Shown: one piece after another, positions 8,147 to 18,537 of the stretch
Layout: the number at the start of each line of letters is the position of its first letter
How positions within the stretch are numbered: the stretch's first letter is position 1
Source of the DNA: Stratiformator vulcanicus
Lineage (GTDB): Bacteria; Planctomycetota; Planctomycetia; Planctomycetales; Planctomycetaceae
Reading direction: 5' to 3'
DNA length: 64,000 nucleotides
Assembly: GCF_007744515.1 (NCBI RefSeq)
Contig: NZ_CP036268.1
Location: 2,705,712 to 2,769,711 of the forward strand
Notes under the pieces: generated by a model
Told to the model about the DNA's origin: nothing
The model's input: the letters and a program-made list of their open reading frames with translations, nothing else
Database searches by the model: none
Made by a program: the position numbers and the translations under genes

Positions 8147-9172
8147 TCAGGTCGTCGTTGATTCAATCTGCGTAACAAAGCCTTCCGGCAAATCCCACTC
8201 GGCAATCGCCCCTACCTTTTGCTCTTTGCCGTGGCCCTCGACCAATTGTGCGACGAATTTCCCACCCGCGCAGACCGAGCAGTGTTGAAGATTTAGATGG
8301 ATGCGACGCAACTGCTTTTCATTTTTTGATTTCTGCGGTTGCTGCTCATTAAGAATTTGTGCGACACCCGCGGGGTCGTCAGCACTGATCGCTTCGCCTA
8401 CCTTCTCGGCCAGCTTCATCCCCTCGGCGAGTGCTGCGGCCTGTTCGGCTTCATAGGCGGCCAGTGCTTCCTTATCACGTTTCTTAATTTTTCGTGGTTC
8501 GACTCCGGCCGGCAGAACCGCGTATTGGGATTTGGTCGACATATAACGATTGCACGTTGTGCAGTAAGGGTTGGTCGCGAGAATTCCGGGAACAATCAGG
8601 CCGCCCAACGCAAACCCGGCTGCCTCGAGGAAACGCATTCCGTAGCCCCACGCACCGAATGCCTGACCGGGGCCTCCTCCTTCCTGCTGGAAGGCGAACG
8701 CACGGGTTACTGAATCAAAGTAGGTGAAGAACGAATGCTCGTGGCGAAATTCTTCGGGAATTTGCTCTAAAACCATCAGGTATTCGATGTACTGCGCTGC
8801 GAAGTAAGACAGAATTTGCAGAACCAGCACGGTAATTAACAAAGTCCGACCGATGCGTGCGCCGGTCAGCCAAGACCCGATGCCGTAACCCGAACCGGCA
8901 CACAAGCCGACGCCGATCGCTCCGATTGGAATCACGAAGTTCCAATAATAGCCGATGACGGTCCAACCTTTGATGTGCTCCAAATAATAGAGCAACGCAA
9001 GCGATGCCAGAGCCGTCACGACGCCCGAGGCGATGACGAACAAGCCGGGCTGTTTGCCGGTCGAATGCTGCTCGGCATCAAGGGTCGAATCAAATGATTC
9101 CGCGGAAGGTTCGGCTTCGGGCGTGGCTGAAAACGATTCGTCCGGGGAGCGGTCTTCGTCGAACGTTGACAT
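8147..9172 (-). CDS. Multi-pass membrane protein of unknown function
   Basis: The 341-residue protein has an acidic, Ser/Glu-rich N-terminus (residues 1-42). At least four membrane segments follow between about 43 and 215 (for example LFVIASGVVTALASLALLYYL, FVIPIGAIGVGLCAGSGYGIG and TLLITVLVLQILSYFAAQYI). After the last helix comes a CTTC pair (PYCTTCNRY), then a charged cytosolic region, and near residue 300 another Cys pair (HCSVCAGG). Together the two CxxC pairs could make a zinc site. There is no similarity I can name to a transporter or enzyme. It is probably a lineage-specific membrane protein. Confidence 0.72.
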   Translation of the reverse strand: MSTFDEDRSPDESFSATPEAEPSAESFDSTLDAEQHSTGKQPGLFVIASGVVTALASLALLYYLEHIKGWTVIGYYWNFVIPIGAIGVGLCAGSGYGIGSWLTGARIGRTLLITVLVLQILSYFAAQYIEYLMVLEQIPEEFRHEHSFFTYFDSVTRAFAFQQEGGGPGQAFGAWGYGMRFLEAAGFALGGLIVPGILATNPYCTTCNRYMSTKSQYAVLPAGVEPRKIKKRDKEALAAYEAEQAAALAEGMKLAEKVGEAISADDPAGVAQILNEQQPQKSKNEKQLRRIHLNLQHCSVCAGGKFVAQLVEGHGKEQKVGAIAEWDLPEGFVTQIESTTT

Positions 9173-9336
9173 GAGCGAAACTCGCGAGAAAGAAGTGGTC
9201 GCCGCGAAGGTTCACGCAATTGCACTGCAATTTCAAGCGAAAGCGTATCTTGGTCCCGGTCGCGTCAGATATAGACCTCGGATCTTTTCGGCAGCCGCCT
9301 CATCGATCGCACGGGTGACGTCTTAAGCTGATTTAC

Positions 9337-10599
9337 TTACCGGCTTGCGCGATCGATTGCCCGCTGCCGTTCTGGTCTCGTCTGTTCATGCACAGTACGA
9401 AGTAATTCTTCAGATGCGGGAAGCAGTTCGACACCCCTTCGACTCATGGCGATTCTCGCCGTTTCGATGGCAGCATCAAGGTCGAGGCCGTCATCGACCT
9501 TGCCGTTCCAAACCCGGCTGAACGACGGGATGTGCTTCGGAAGAAGACCTGCTCCGGGCACCACCAAGCTCATGGCGCCGACAGAGGTTCCCGTATTAAA
9601 TAGGCTGCAGAGCGCGGTCTTCGAATGATCGGCGATAAATGTCCCGACCTTTTTCTGGCCGGAATCAATTGAGTGTCCTTCAAGCGGAACGCGGACGTTG
9701 CCGTAGTCGTTACGGAGGTCGCTGTTCGTTGTCAGCGCTCCGAGATTCACCCACGGACAGACATAGCCGTGACCGAAGAAACCTTCGTGATATTTGTTGG
9801 CGTAGCCGTGGAAGACCGCGGCTTCGATTTCACCGCCGACCCGACAGACCGGACCGATGGTCGTACCGCCATGAATTAACGCCCGGTACAGTCTCGCTTC
9901 ACGACCGATATACGCGGGTCCCTCGATTTTCGTAAATGAATCGATGACCGCACCGTCGGCAACCGTGATTGGGCCATCGGTCGTATCGAACACGACGTAC
10001 GGATTAATTTGAGCTGTCGCGGCGAGACGTAGCTGATCGAGCGATCCGATGACCTCGAAATTGCGAGTTGAACCAAGCGACATAAGCTTATCCGATTGGC
10101 CGACGCCATGCTCAAAATCGAGTTCAATTTGCCGGGCGTTGCGATCGATGATATCCCACGGATACTCAAGAAGTACGCCGCTCGCATCCATTCGCTTGCA
10201 CTTGCGTGCTAAAGGGATGACGGCGTCGGCGATGTTTTCAAAATCATTGAATATTAATTTCGGCGAATCGATTTTGAAACAGACCGGAATGTCGTCGATA
10301 TAGAGCGCTGAGTTTTCATCCATCTCAGCGTCAGCGGGAGCATCGGGAATCCAGCGGGCATTAACGTAAGTCGTAGGCCCATTGTCCCAATATTCTTGAC
10401 CGCCCCAGCTCTGCCCAAGACCCTCGACGAAGAAAGACTCCTGAAGCTCAGGACGAATCTTCGCGCCAAACGGCTTCTGAGGAGTCGTCAATCGGGATCG
10501 CAGCGTAGCCGCTCCACACATCAAATCAAAAGCCGGACGCAAAAGTATCAGCGGATGCAGCCCGCGGACGGCGCTATCTTCAAAAAATTGAATCTTCAT
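9337..10599 (-). CDS. GlmU-like putative sugar nucleotidyltransferase
   Basis: The 420-residue protein resembles a family of GlmU-related enzymes. The N-terminus (ALHPLILLRP-like, here GLHPLILLRPAFDLMCGAATLRSR) replaces the classical pyrophosphorylase start. The C-terminal half, from about residue 205, has hexapeptide-like repeats of a left-handed beta-helix (GPAYIGREARLYRALIHGGTTIGPVCRVGG) and the stretch FGHGYVCPWVNLGALTTNSDLRNDYGNVRV typical of this family. Activity on glucosamine-1-phosphate or UDP-GlcNAc is plausible but unproven. The gene starts 30 bases after cheR ends and may be the last gene of the chemosensory operon. Confidence 0.78.
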   Translation of the reverse strand: MKIQFFEDSAVRGLHPLILLRPAFDLMCGAATLRSRLTTPQKPFGAKIRPELQESFFVEGLGQSWGGQEYWDNGPTTYVNARWIPDAPADAEMDENSALYIDDIPVCFKIDSPKLIFNDFENIADAVIPLARKCKRMDASGVLLEYPWDIIDRNARQIELDFEHGVGQSDKLMSLGSTRNFEVIGSLDQLRLAATAQINPYVVFDTTDGPITVADGAVIDSFTKIEGPAYIGREARLYRALIHGGTTIGPVCRVGGEIEAAVFHGYANKYHEGFFGHGYVCPWVNLGALTTNSDLRNDYGNVRVPLEGHSIDSGQKKVGTFIADHSKTALCSLFNTGTSVGAMSLVVPGAGLLPKHIPSFSRVWNGKVDDGLDLDAAIETARIAMSRRGVELLPASEELLRTVHEQTRPERQRAIDRASR

Positions 10600-10629
10600 G
10601 ACAATTTATTTGCCGGCAAAGAGTCACGG

Positions 10630-11487
10630 TCATGCAAGTTGTGGCCGAGTGACGTTACTTTCCGCTCCAGAAGTCGCTCCCGCGAGCGTGTAGAGGGCCG
10701 AGCGACAGTCGCGGCGACGTTCCAGATCGTCGCAGACACCAAGTGCCGTTTCGGCCGCCCCGAGGTATAGGTACGCATCGGATGACATTTGGCTGCAAAT
10801 TTGATTCAGTACGCTCCGCTTCGTTTCGCTGTCAAAATAGATCAATACGTTTCGACAGAAAATAATGTCGAATCGCCCCAGGAAATCGAATGGTTTCAAG
10901 AGATTGAGCTGCCGCCACGTCACGGCATTGCAAATTGCGGGGATCAACTGCCATCCCGCTTCGGAATGAGTAAAGTACTTATTGCGGAACTCGACTGGAA
11001 GTCCCCGTTGGACTTCAAATTGACTGTAGAGGCCTTTTTTTGCTCTGGCGATCGGCTCGGCGGCAATGTCGGTCGCGATGATTTCGATATCCCACGCCCT
11101 GAATTCGGGAAAGTATTCGCTCAGCAGCATCGCGATCGAGTAGGGCTCCTGTCCGGTCGCGCCGGCAGCGCACCAGATGCGAAGTTTCCTCGCAGCGCGT
11201 CGAGACTCAACCAGTTCCGGCAGGAGTACGCGATGTAATTCCTCAAAGGGGGTCTTGTCTCGAAAGAATAATGTCTCATTCGTCGTCATCGCGTCGATGA
11301 CGGCGTTGCCAATGGCGTTATCACCTGCCGCGAGTCGCTTCACAATACATCCGACATCGATCAGTTCAAATCGGCGGACGAGCGGGTTCAGCCGAGATGA
11401 TACGAGGTATTCTCGTCCCTCACCTAGAATCAGGCCCGACGATTGTCTTAAGAAATCGGCAAGCAGTCGATAGTCGTCTGGATTCAT
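10630..11487 (-). CDS. cheR: CheR-type receptor methyltransferase
   Basis: The 285-residue protein has the small helical CheR N-terminal domain (about 1-75) and the SAM-dependent methyltransferase domain. The glycine-rich SAM motif reads AAGATGQEPYSIAML near residue 110, and FDIIFCRNVLIYFD occurs near residue 210. CheR methylates glutamates on chemoreceptors. The ATG at 11487 was chosen over a further-upstream frame start because it begins the domain and overlaps the cheB stop as ATGA, implying coupled translation. It acts opposite CheB encoded just upstream, presumably on the receptor from the same operon. Confidence 0.93.
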   Translation of the reverse strand: MNPDDYRLLADFLRQSSGLILGEGREYLVSSRLNPLVRRFELIDVGCIVKRLAAGDNAIGNAVIDAMTTNETLFFRDKTPFEELHRVLLPELVESRRAARKLRIWCAAGATGQEPYSIAMLLSEYFPEFRAWDIEIIATDIAAEPIARAKKGLYSQFEVQRGLPVEFRNKYFTHSEAGWQLIPAICNAVTWRQLNLLKPFDFLGRFDIIFCRNVLIYFDSETKRSVLNQICSQMSSDAYLYLGAAETALGVCDDLERRRDCRSALYTLAGATSGAESNVTRPQLA

Positions 11488-12578
11488 CGCAGCACGGCCT
11501 TGGGTTCGACAATTTCCGAAATGGCGGCGGGAATTTCTGCGAGCGGCAAAACGGAATTGGCGAGCCCGGCTTTCGCGACAGCCCCGGGCATTCCCCACAC
11601 GGTGCTGGTGGCTTCGTCCTGTGCGATCATTTTGCCGCCGATCTTGCGAATTGCGGCGGCCCCTTCGATGCCGTCTTGACCCATGCCGGTCAGCATGATG
11701 CCGAGTATTGCATCTTTATAGACCTGTGCCGCTGATCGGAACAACGGGTTGACCGAGGGTCGGCAGTAGTGCTCTTGCGGGTCTTCAGTTAAGCAGCATT
11801 GAACGGAATTTTCCGAAGAGCGAACTAATTTAAGATGGAAACCACCCGGTGCGACATAGATTGTACCGGATTGGACAACCATTCCATCGGTCGCTTCAAA
11901 AGAAGGCCGATCAGCATCACGACCGAGGTGTTCAGCAAGCATCGGTGTAAACATCGCCGGCATATGCTGGACGATAAAGATAGGCTGGGTAATGTCCCGC
12001 GACATCGACTGCAGGAGATGAGCCAGAGCGCGAGGTCCTCCGGTGCTGGCACCGATCACGATGGCCTGCGGCGTCACGTCGCGCGAAGACTCGGCAACGA
12101 CTGGCCGTAATTTCGCCGGACTAAGAAAAGAATTTGCTCTCTTCGAAAGATCGGCTTTACGTTGGGATGGCTGACCGAGAGCAATGACGAGCTCCGTCAA
12201 TTCGGCCGCGAGACGGTTAATGCCATCCGAAGTGCGTCCCGCAACGGGTTTCGCGACGCACCCGGCCGCGCCCATTCGAAGGGCCCGGACCGTCGTCTCG
12301 GCGCCGCGCTGCGTCAGGCTGCTGGCCATGATGACGGTGAGCTTAGGATAACGAGCCTGGATATGCTGAAGGGCCGTCAAGCCATCCATGACGGGCATTT
12401 CGACGTCAAGGACAACCACATCCGCCTTGTGACGACCCAACCAGGCAAGGGCGTCAGCGCCATTCATGACGGCTCCGACGACGTCGATCTCTTGCTCCGC
12501 CGATAGAACTCGGGAGATTAATCCGCGAACAACGGCGGAATCGTCGACTAATAATACGCGTACGGGAGGATGCTTCAT
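11484..12578 (-). CDS. cheB: CheB-type receptor methylesterase/deamidase with receiver domain
   Basis: The 364-residue protein has an N-terminal receiver domain (VRVLLVDDSAVVRG; phospho-acceptor in VVLDVEMPVMDG; conserved Lys in VAKPVAG). A linker follows, then the methylesterase domain with its catalytic Ser (IGASTGGPRAL), His (IVQHMPAMFTPMLAEHL) and Asp (MLTGMGQDGIEGA). All catalytic residues are present. CheB removes methyl groups from receptors after phosphorylation by CheA. The ATG at 12578 starts directly at the receiver domain; the 11 codons upstream are not domain-like. A 280-base gap with a strong hairpin separates it from mcp, so cheB-cheR may have their own promoter. Confidence 0.94.
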   Translation of the reverse strand: MKHPPVRVLLVDDSAVVRGLISRVLSAEQEIDVVGAVMNGADALAWLGRHKADVVVLDVEMPVMDGLTALQHIQARYPKLTVIMASSLTQRGAETTVRALRMGAAGCVAKPVAGRTSDGINRLAAELTELVIALGQPSQRKADLSKRANSFLSPAKLRPVVAESSRDVTPQAIVIGASTGGPRALAHLLQSMSRDITQPIFIVQHMPAMFTPMLAEHLGRDADRPSFEATDGMVVQSGTIYVAPGGFHLKLVRSSENSVQCCLTEDPQEHYCRPSVNPLFRSAAQVYKDAILGIMLTGMGQDGIEGAAAIRKIGGKMIAQDEATSTVWGMPGAVAKAGLANSVLPLAEIPAAISEIVEPKAVLR

Positions 12579-12760
12579 GATGTCAGAGCGGTGGAGGGCT
12601 GAACCGCACATTGATTCGGGGGCTGTTGTCTCGATCGAAATTCAAAGTTTCGCCGAGCTTTCGTCGCGATATCTGAGTTATTCCATGTCGGCATCAGCAA
12701 AGGTGAGAGACTCGCGTTCGGAAAACTATGTCACTGAGGCAAGAGCCGTGGCAAAACAGT

Positions 12761-12823
12761 AACGCCGCGGACACCGTTTCCGTCGCGTTGTGACAACACG
12801 ACGTCAAAGGTGTCCGCGGCGTT
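12761..12823 (-). terminator. Long hairpin between mcp and cheB
   Basis: Perfect 15-bp arms AACGCCGCGGACACC (12761-12775) and its complement (12809-12823) enclose a 33-base interior. The interior itself can pair as CGTCGCGTTGT against ACAACACGACG (10 of 11). It starts 37 bases downstream of the mcp stop on the minus strand, so it is placed to terminate or attenuate transcription before cheBR. No T-run is seen. Confidence 0.65.
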
Positions 12824-12859
12824 AAGGGTGCGCGAACTGTCTTGACCGTTATAACCGGT

Positions 12860-14956
12860 TCAAGCCGACCGTAGCTTGTCAAGGAAATCCTGGGCAATCT
12901 GTTCGAGTCGAGCCGACTCCGTCGACAGATTCTCCGAGGCGGCCTGAATATCGGCCGCACCGCGACCGCTGTCATCTGCGGCGTTCGCGACTTCGCAAAT
13001 GCTTTTCGTCACTTCTGCGGTTCCGCCCGCCGCTTCGGCCACGTTACGGGAGATTTCCTGAGTCGCGGCCGACTGTTCTTGGACGGCCGAGGCAATCGTC
13101 GTCGAAATCTCATTAATTTTTCCGATTCGTGAACCGATCGACTCGATCGCAGTGACGGCGATGTCTGTCGACGACTGAATGGCCCCGATCTTGTCGCTGA
13201 TTTCCTCGGTCGCTTTCGCAGTCTGCCGAGCCAGCTCTTTCACTTCATTGGCAACGACCGCAAATCCTTTGCCGGCTTCCCCAGCGCGAGCGGCTTCAAT
13301 CGTGGCGTTTAATGCCAAGAGGTTCGTCTGTTGCGCAATCGAGGTGATCACGCGAATGACCTGTCCGATTTCGCTACTCGCTTTTCCGAGCTGTCGGATC
13401 GTCGAATTCGTTTGTTCCGCCTCCTCAACCGCAGTGGTCGTCATGTGAGCGGCATCTTCGACGTGTCGGGCGATTTCGTGTATCGACGCATTTAGCTCTT
13501 CAGCCGCGGAAGCGACGGTCTCAACGTTCTTCGTCGCCTGCTCACTGGCAGTTGCGACGACGTGCGACTGGCGGTTCGTCAATTCGGCAGAAGCGGCGAG
13601 CGATTGGCTACTGGCTTGGAGCTCCGTCGACGCTGAGCTGACGATTTGGATTACGCTCTTAACGTCCCGTTCGAAACAGTCGGCGTTCTCTGCCTGTTCA
13701 CTGACGGCGCGGAGTGATTGAATGCGATCGCACTGCGATCGAATAAGCTGTGCGGCGATTGCCAAGGTCTGTTTTCGGCTGTCGCCCAAGGCCGTCGAAT
13801 GATCGAGCAGAAATTCGAGCACGCCGTCGCAATCGTCGCCCCGCATTAATGGGACGGCGACGCCGGTTACGATACCGGCACGAACGGCGACAGCCGCGCG
13901 ATTTGATGTTTCGACTTGACTAAATTCCGGCGCGAGCACCATCTCGCGTTGCTGAGCGGCCCGGCCGACCAACCCGATGCCGCTCGCGTAAACGGCGGAT
14001 TGATTTACCTCTGACAGGTCGATCGGAACGTCACCTGCTTCGACTACGAGAGTCAATTGCTCTGAACTCACATCAGCTTTCCAAAATCCGCCGCAGCGAA
14101 ATCCAAGGGAGCCGCAAATCTCTCGCAGTCCAACCTCATAGATGGTCCGCTCGTCGGTCGCTGTGCTGAGGGCATCTAAAATAGAAGTGATTAAGCCGAG
14201 GTGTTGATGGTGTTCTCGAAGCTGCGCTTCGAAAGCCGACATGTCGAGGCTCGCCTGATTCGACGGAGCCGGGGAATTGACACGTTCGATCTCCGCGAGG
14301 ATGTGTTCGGTTGACATTTCGCTCATATCCTTATCGTCGAGGGAATTTATTTCGTCCGGGATGGCAACGCGTGATTCGGCATCCAAAACCGCGCCGTCTG
14401 AGTGCTCTTCGATATCAAATGCCGTCGGCTTGGCTTGCTCTGGTTTGTTGCTTGAGATTTCAACACCGGACGTTTGAGAATTGGCGTCGTCGACTAAAAT
14501 GCGTTCAGCGGAAGTTTCGATATTTGCAGCTTCATCGGATGTGGCTGAAGCTACCAAGATCGTGCCGAGAAGGATGTCTTCCGCGGAGTCGAGCGCTTCT
14601 GCCCAATCACGTGCGGTCCTCTCATCCCATGAGTTGGTTTGAATGGCCGTGACCGCGTCGGTCAAAGCAGCCTTCAGAGCATTAACTTGTCCGCGGTCAA
14701 GCATCACGCCATTAACCCGGCTGCAAAGGCTTTCTAAAAAGCGTTCAACCGAAGTTGCATTATCTTCTTGACGACCAAGAACTGTGAGAAACTGAGACAA
14801 ACCGTCGCTTAATGCGGCGTCGCTGATTGCGTCGAGCACAGGCGTTAACTCGGGCACTTCATCCACGACGCGTGCCCGAAAATGACGTGCGACCTCGCCG
14901 ACCTGGGCGACGAGTTCATCAAGTGATTTTCTCAAGACGGTAAAGGTGGCAGGCAC
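12860..14956 (-). CDS. Cytosolic methyl-accepting chemotaxis protein with GAF domain
   Basis: The 698-residue protein has no membrane segment. The N-terminal 230 residues are helical and acidic. Residues about 240-400 resemble a GAF domain ([41 protein letters not shown]). The C-terminal 280 residues are the receptor signalling coiled coil. Its tip is highly conserved ([20 protein letters not shown], then [14 protein letters not shown]), the site that contacts CheW and CheA. The receptor should therefore sense an intracellular cue, perhaps a small ligand or redox state through GAF. The GTG at 14956 is used as start, about 65 bases after cheW; a TTG seven codons later is possible. Confidence 0.92.
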   Translation of the reverse strand: MPATFTVLRKSLDELVAQVGEVARHFRARVVDEVPELTPVLDAISDAALSDGLSQFLTVLGRQEDNATSVERFLESLCSRVNGVMLDRGQVNALKAALTDAVTAIQTNSWDERTARDWAEALDSAEDILLGTILVASATSDEAANIETSAERILVDDANSQTSGVEISSNKPEQAKPTAFDIEEHSDGAVLDAESRVAIPDEINSLDDKDMSEMSTEHILAEIERVNSPAPSNQASLDMSAFEAQLREHHQHLGLITSILDALSTATDERTIYEVGLREICGSLGFRCGGFWKADVSSEQLTLVVEAGDVPIDLSEVNQSAVYASGIGLVGRAAQQREMVLAPEFSQVETSNRAAVAVRAGIVTGVAVPLMRGDDCDGVLEFLLDHSTALGDSRKQTLAIAAQLIRSQCDRIQSLRAVSEQAENADCFERDVKSVIQIVSSASTELQASSQSLAASAELTNRQSHVVATASEQATKNVETVASAAEELNASIHEIARHVEDAAHMTTTAVEEAEQTNSTIRQLGKASSEIGQVIRVITSIAQQTNLLALNATIEAARAGEAGKGFAVVANEVKELARQTAKATEEISDKIGAIQSSTDIAVTAIESIGSRIGKINEISTTIASAVQEQSAATQEISRNVAEAAGGTAEVTKSICEVANAADDSGRGAADIQAASENLSTESARLEQIAQDFLDKLRSA

Positions 14957-15021
14957 AGGATTATCTCGGCGAATGATGTGGAACGGATGTCACTGGAAGT
15001 GTAATGCGAGGGCGAACGCCC

Positions 15022-15516
15022 TCAGGCAGACTTCCGATATTCGTTTTCGAAGCTCATTACGGCGTCCAGATCGAGGACCAAGAAGAGTTCATGATCGAGT
15101 TGGTAGATTCCGCGCGAGAGCGATTTCCAAAGTGTGTCGACCGTGCCCGGAACGGGCTCAAGAGAACTTGCGGGCAGATCGATGACGTCTCCGACCTCGT
15201 CGACCAAGAAACTGAAAGATTCTTCATCGAACCGACAAACGACGTTCATCGGGCTGACGGCAGGATCAGCGGCCAGTCCGAGTCGCCGACGCAGGTCGAC
15301 CGCCGTTACGATCTGACCACGCAAATTTAACAGGCCGGAAATCTCGGATCGAGATTTTGGCGTTCGCGAAATCTGCTGCGGGTTGAGCACTTCCTGAACG
15401 GACTCGACCGGAATCCCGAAGAGTTGGCCGGCCACGCGGAATGAAACGTATTGGCGGACCGGCAGTGGATCGCCGGTCGCGTTTTTGTTTTGATGCGTGC
15501 TCTGAGGATCGTCCAT
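15022..15516 (-). CDS. cheW: CheW-type coupling protein
   Basis: This 164-residue protein consists of one CheW domain: RQYVSFRVAGQLFGIPVESVQEVL, LLNLRGQIVTAVDLRRRLGL, and FSFLVDEVGDVIDLP. CheW links chemoreceptors to the CheA kinase. I choose ATG 15516. A TTG at 15522 would overlap the cheA stop, so translation is likely coupled to cheA either way. The N-terminal 20 residues are polar and probably disordered. Confidence 0.93.
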   Translation of the reverse strand: MDDPQSTHQNKNATGDPLPVRQYVSFRVAGQLFGIPVESVQEVLNPQQISRTPKSRSEISGLLNLRGQIVTAVDLRRRLGLAADPAVSPMNVVCRFDEESFSFLVDEVGDVIDLPASSLEPVPGTVDTLWKSLSRGIYQLDHELFLVLDLDAVMSFENEYRKSA

Positions 15517-15518
15517 GA

Positions 15519-18152
15519 TCAATGTGCTTCCGCCTTAGCGAGAATCGGAGCGGTATAGAGCTCTCGAATCGCCGCGGCGACTTCCCGCGAGTCGAACTTC
15601 TTTAAGAACCTGTCATAGCCAGCGTCGAGTGCAGCTCGTTTTACCTTTTCGGTTTCGTGCCCGCTTAAAGCGATCATCGGCACGGAGTCGTTCGGCTTGT
15701 ATTCGCGAACCTGTCGAGCAAATTCGAGCCCGTCGGTCTGCGGCATATCAATATCGGCAATGACCAGATCGACTCGCGGGTTCCGCTCAAGGTGAGTAAG
15801 AGCTTCAGCCGCTCCGCCGAAGGCCGCGACGTCGAATCCGGCCGACTCCAGCGAGGTCTTCACGAGTTGCCTGAAGAATAGAGAGTCGTCGACGACCACA
15901 ATGCTGGCGACATCGGTCGAGCTGCTACGATTGAACCATTCCGGTGTCGCGCTGGTGACGTAGTGCTGCGCGTCGATGATCTCGGTCGCTTTGCCGTCAA
16001 CGATTGATGTTCCGAGAATGCCGGGGATGCGGGACGGTCTTTCAATCGAGAACATCACTTCGCGGATGTCCAAGATTTCTCGGACCATCAGGCCCATCGA
16101 GCAGTCGCCTTCTGTAAAAACAATGACTGGTTGCGTCGCACTGTCGACAACGGGGTGGGAACCGTTATCCATCGGCAACAGCGGGAGCAACGTGCCCCGA
16201 TATTGAATGACCGGCCCCTCACCCGTTTGTTCAACGCGATCGACGGGAAACTCTTCGATGCGCGCGACCAGTCCCAAAGGCACTGCCATCGTCCGTCCAT
16301 GCCCCGGATCGAATAGCAGCAGCGTTGTTATGACGCCGGCTGTATCGGGATTTTCATCGGGCGTCGGTAACGGCTTTCCAACGGTACCGTCGAACGCACC
16401 GCTACTGGTCGCGATGCCGGCGACGTCGAGAATCATGATGACTCGACCGTCGCCGAGAATCGTCGTGCCCTGATAAAACGGAAGCTCACGCAACAACCGC
16501 CCTAACGGTTTGACCACAATCTCTTCGGTGTCGAAGACTTCGTCGACGGTCAGCCCGAACCTCATGTCATCAATTTGCGCGACGACAATATTGAGACACG
16601 TTTGGTCGTCGCTCGTTTCACGACTTTCAAGATCGAGCACCTCGCCGAGATGAACCAGCGGGAGCAAATGCTCCCGGAGCCTCAACACTTTTTTGCCGTT
16701 GATTTGCTCAATGCGACTGCTGTCTTCAGCGGAAACGCGAACGAGTTCGACGATTCCCAACTGCGGGATGGCGAAGCATTCGCCACCGCTCTCGACAATT
16801 AATGCGGAAATAATCGCTAACGTCAGCGGGATTTTGACGCGAATCGTCGTACCGACGCCGACGATCGAGTTGAGGTCGATTGTTCCGCCGATTTCTTCGA
16901 TCGCAGTCCGCACGACGTCCATGCCGACACCACGGCCCGACACCGAGCTAATTTTCTCGGCGGTCGAAAACCCGGCGTGGAAGATAAATTGCAGAGCGTC
17001 CTGCTCACTCAGGCGTTCTGCATCGGGGAACGTGATCAAGCCGCGATCGACGGCCTTGCGTTTAATCTTTTCCGGATCGATGCCGCCACCGTCGTCGGCG
17101 ATACTGATGATGACGTGCCCGCCCTCGTGATGAGCTTCGAGCCGAATCGTTCCGCATTCCTGTTTGCCGACGGCGCGGCGGGCCTCCCGCGTTTCGATGC
17201 CATGATCCGCCGAGTTGCGGATCATGTGCGTCAGCGGGTCTTTAATCGCATCAAGCACCGTTCGATCGAGTTCCGTCTCCGACCCGCTCATTTGAAGTCG
17301 AAGCGACTTCCCGGTGGTTTGCTCCAGATCGCGAATAAGTCGCGGCAGTCGGCTCCAAGCGTTCCCGATCGGCTGCATCCGGGTTTTCATCACCCCTTCC
17401 TGCAGGTCGGACGTGACGCGATTCAGATGTGTGATCGGCTTGCCAAACTGTGACTCTTCGTCGGCTCGAGCCAGTTGCAACAATTGATTGCGCGTGAGAA
17501 CCAATTCACCGACGAGATCCATCAGACCATCGAGGACGTCGACATTCACCCGAATCGACAGATCGGCCGCAGTTCGCCGCCCAGTCTCGGTTGACGACGG
17601 ATCGGCAGCCGCAGATTGGCTGTCCCACACCGAATCTGAAATCCTTTGGTCGGACGACAGAGAGCCATCGGCCTCGGAGGATTCCTCCAGATCGGCTTGC
17701 GAGGCCGCGCAGACGGAGTCGATCGGCGATTCGACGGTGACTTCATCGCCATCGGACTCTGATTCGAGATCGGTTCCCGTGGCCATTGCGTCAAGTTGGG
17801 CGAGTAGCCGAGTGTGATCGGTCTGCGGCTCGGAATTGGTCGCTTCGATGCCTTCAAGCAAAGCTTTGATGGCATCAACGGCTTTGAGCACGAGCGAGAT
17901 CGTCTCACGCGTCACGGGTAATTCCCGCTCCCGCATTTTGCCGAGTACGTTCTCGGTCGAATGCGTGACGGTGCCGAGATTCACCAGCCCGATGAATCCG
18001 CAGGTGCCTTTGATCGTGTGAATTGTCCGGAAAATGCTGTCGAGAAGCTCAGCGTTGCCGGTCTCGTGTTCGAGTCGGACGATTTCCTGGTCGAGTCGGG
18101 CCAGATTTTCCCAACTTTCTGCCAGGAATTCCTGCAGCAATTCCTCGTCCAT
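15519..18152 (-). CDS. cheA: Hybrid CheA histidine kinase with two CheW domains and a receiver
   Basis: The 877-residue protein starts at ATG 18152, directly before the Hpt domain. Domains in order are Hpt with phospho-acceptor His45 (HTIKGTCGF), an acidic linker (about 115-185), the dimerisation helices ([22 protein letters not shown]), the ATPase domain ([33 protein letters not shown]), a first CheW domain, a second CheW-like domain (about 600-720) and a C-terminal receiver ([23 protein letters not shown]). There is no obvious CheY-binding P2 domain. The attached receiver could be a phosphate sink or the actual output. It heads the operon cheA-cheW-mcp-cheB-cheR. The upstream in-frame extension to 18368 lacks domain character and was excluded. 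Confidence 0.95.
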   Translation of the reverse strand: MDEELLQEFLAESWENLARLDQEIVRLEHETGNAELLDSIFRTIHTIKGTCGFIGLVNLGTVTHSTENVLGKMRERELPVTRETISLVLKAVDAIKALLEGIEATNSEPQTDHTRLLAQLDAMATGTDLESESDGDEVTVESPIDSVCAASQADLEESSEADGSLSSDQRISDSVWDSQSAAADPSSTETGRRTAADLSIRVNVDVLDGLMDLVGELVLTRNQLLQLARADEESQFGKPITHLNRVTSDLQEGVMKTRMQPIGNAWSRLPRLIRDLEQTTGKSLRLQMSGSETELDRTVLDAIKDPLTHMIRNSADHGIETREARRAVGKQECGTIRLEAHHEGGHVIISIADDGGGIDPEKIKRKAVDRGLITFPDAERLSEQDALQFIFHAGFSTAEKISSVSGRGVGMDVVRTAIEEIGGTIDLNSIVGVGTTIRVKIPLTLAIISALIVESGGECFAIPQLGIVELVRVSAEDSSRIEQINGKKVLRLREHLLPLVHLGEVLDLESRETSDDQTCLNIVVAQIDDMRFGLTVDEVFDTEEIVVKPLGRLLRELPFYQGTTILGDGRVIMILDVAGIATSSGAFDGTVGKPLPTPDENPDTAGVITTLLLFDPGHGRTMAVPLGLVARIEEFPVDRVEQTGEGPVIQYRGTLLPLLPMDNGSHPVVDSATQPVIVFTEGDCSMGLMVREILDIREVMFSIERPSRIPGILGTSIVDGKATEIIDAQHYVTSATPEWFNRSSSTDVASIVVVDDSLFFRQLVKTSLESAGFDVAAFGGAAEALTHLERNPRVDLVIADIDMPQTDGLEFARQVREYKPNDSVPMIALSGHETEKVKRAALDAGYDRFLKKFDSREVAAAIRELYTAPILAKAEAH

Positions 18153-18537
18153 GATGCGACGACCTGATCCTGCCGGCTCTTGCCCGTGATCCGAGCAGTC
18201 CACCGAGCGTAAATTTGCCGAAATACTCGCGCAATGGATGCCGATGCCACCGGCGAGGAGATGACTCTGACGGTTACATCGACTTTGCGGGTGGCGCAAC
18301 TTAAGCGTCAGTGACCGGTTTCTGATGTCATACTCAATGCTGTCAGAGGACGTCGGCCCGAAAAGCATCAGTAAATTCGGATTTGTGGATACGTGGTGAC
18401 CTCACCCCCCGATTCTTGTTCCGCTCTCCGAACGCCATTAGACTCGCACTTGCCCCGGCGATTCTTCCGGGGCCTTGCGGTGCGGGGTTTGTTTCCCGTT
18501 ACCGGTTTAGTCAGGTCAACGGGGACGGGAGATTCCA
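18153..18537. promoter_or_regulatory. Divergent promoter region between cheA and gapA
   Basis: This 385-base gap lies between divergent genes and should hold promoters for both the chemosensory operon and gapA. A 7-bp GC-rich hairpin (18452-18458 with 18467-18473, GCCCCGG/CCGGGGC, loop of 8) lies about 65 bases before the gapA start, possibly in its leader. I could not assign -35/-10 boxes reliably. Confidence 0.4.

Noticed and set aside
18153-18368. N-terminal extension of cheA to 18368
   Set aside because: The 72 extra residues lack any domain character; ATG 18152 starts right before the Hpt domain.
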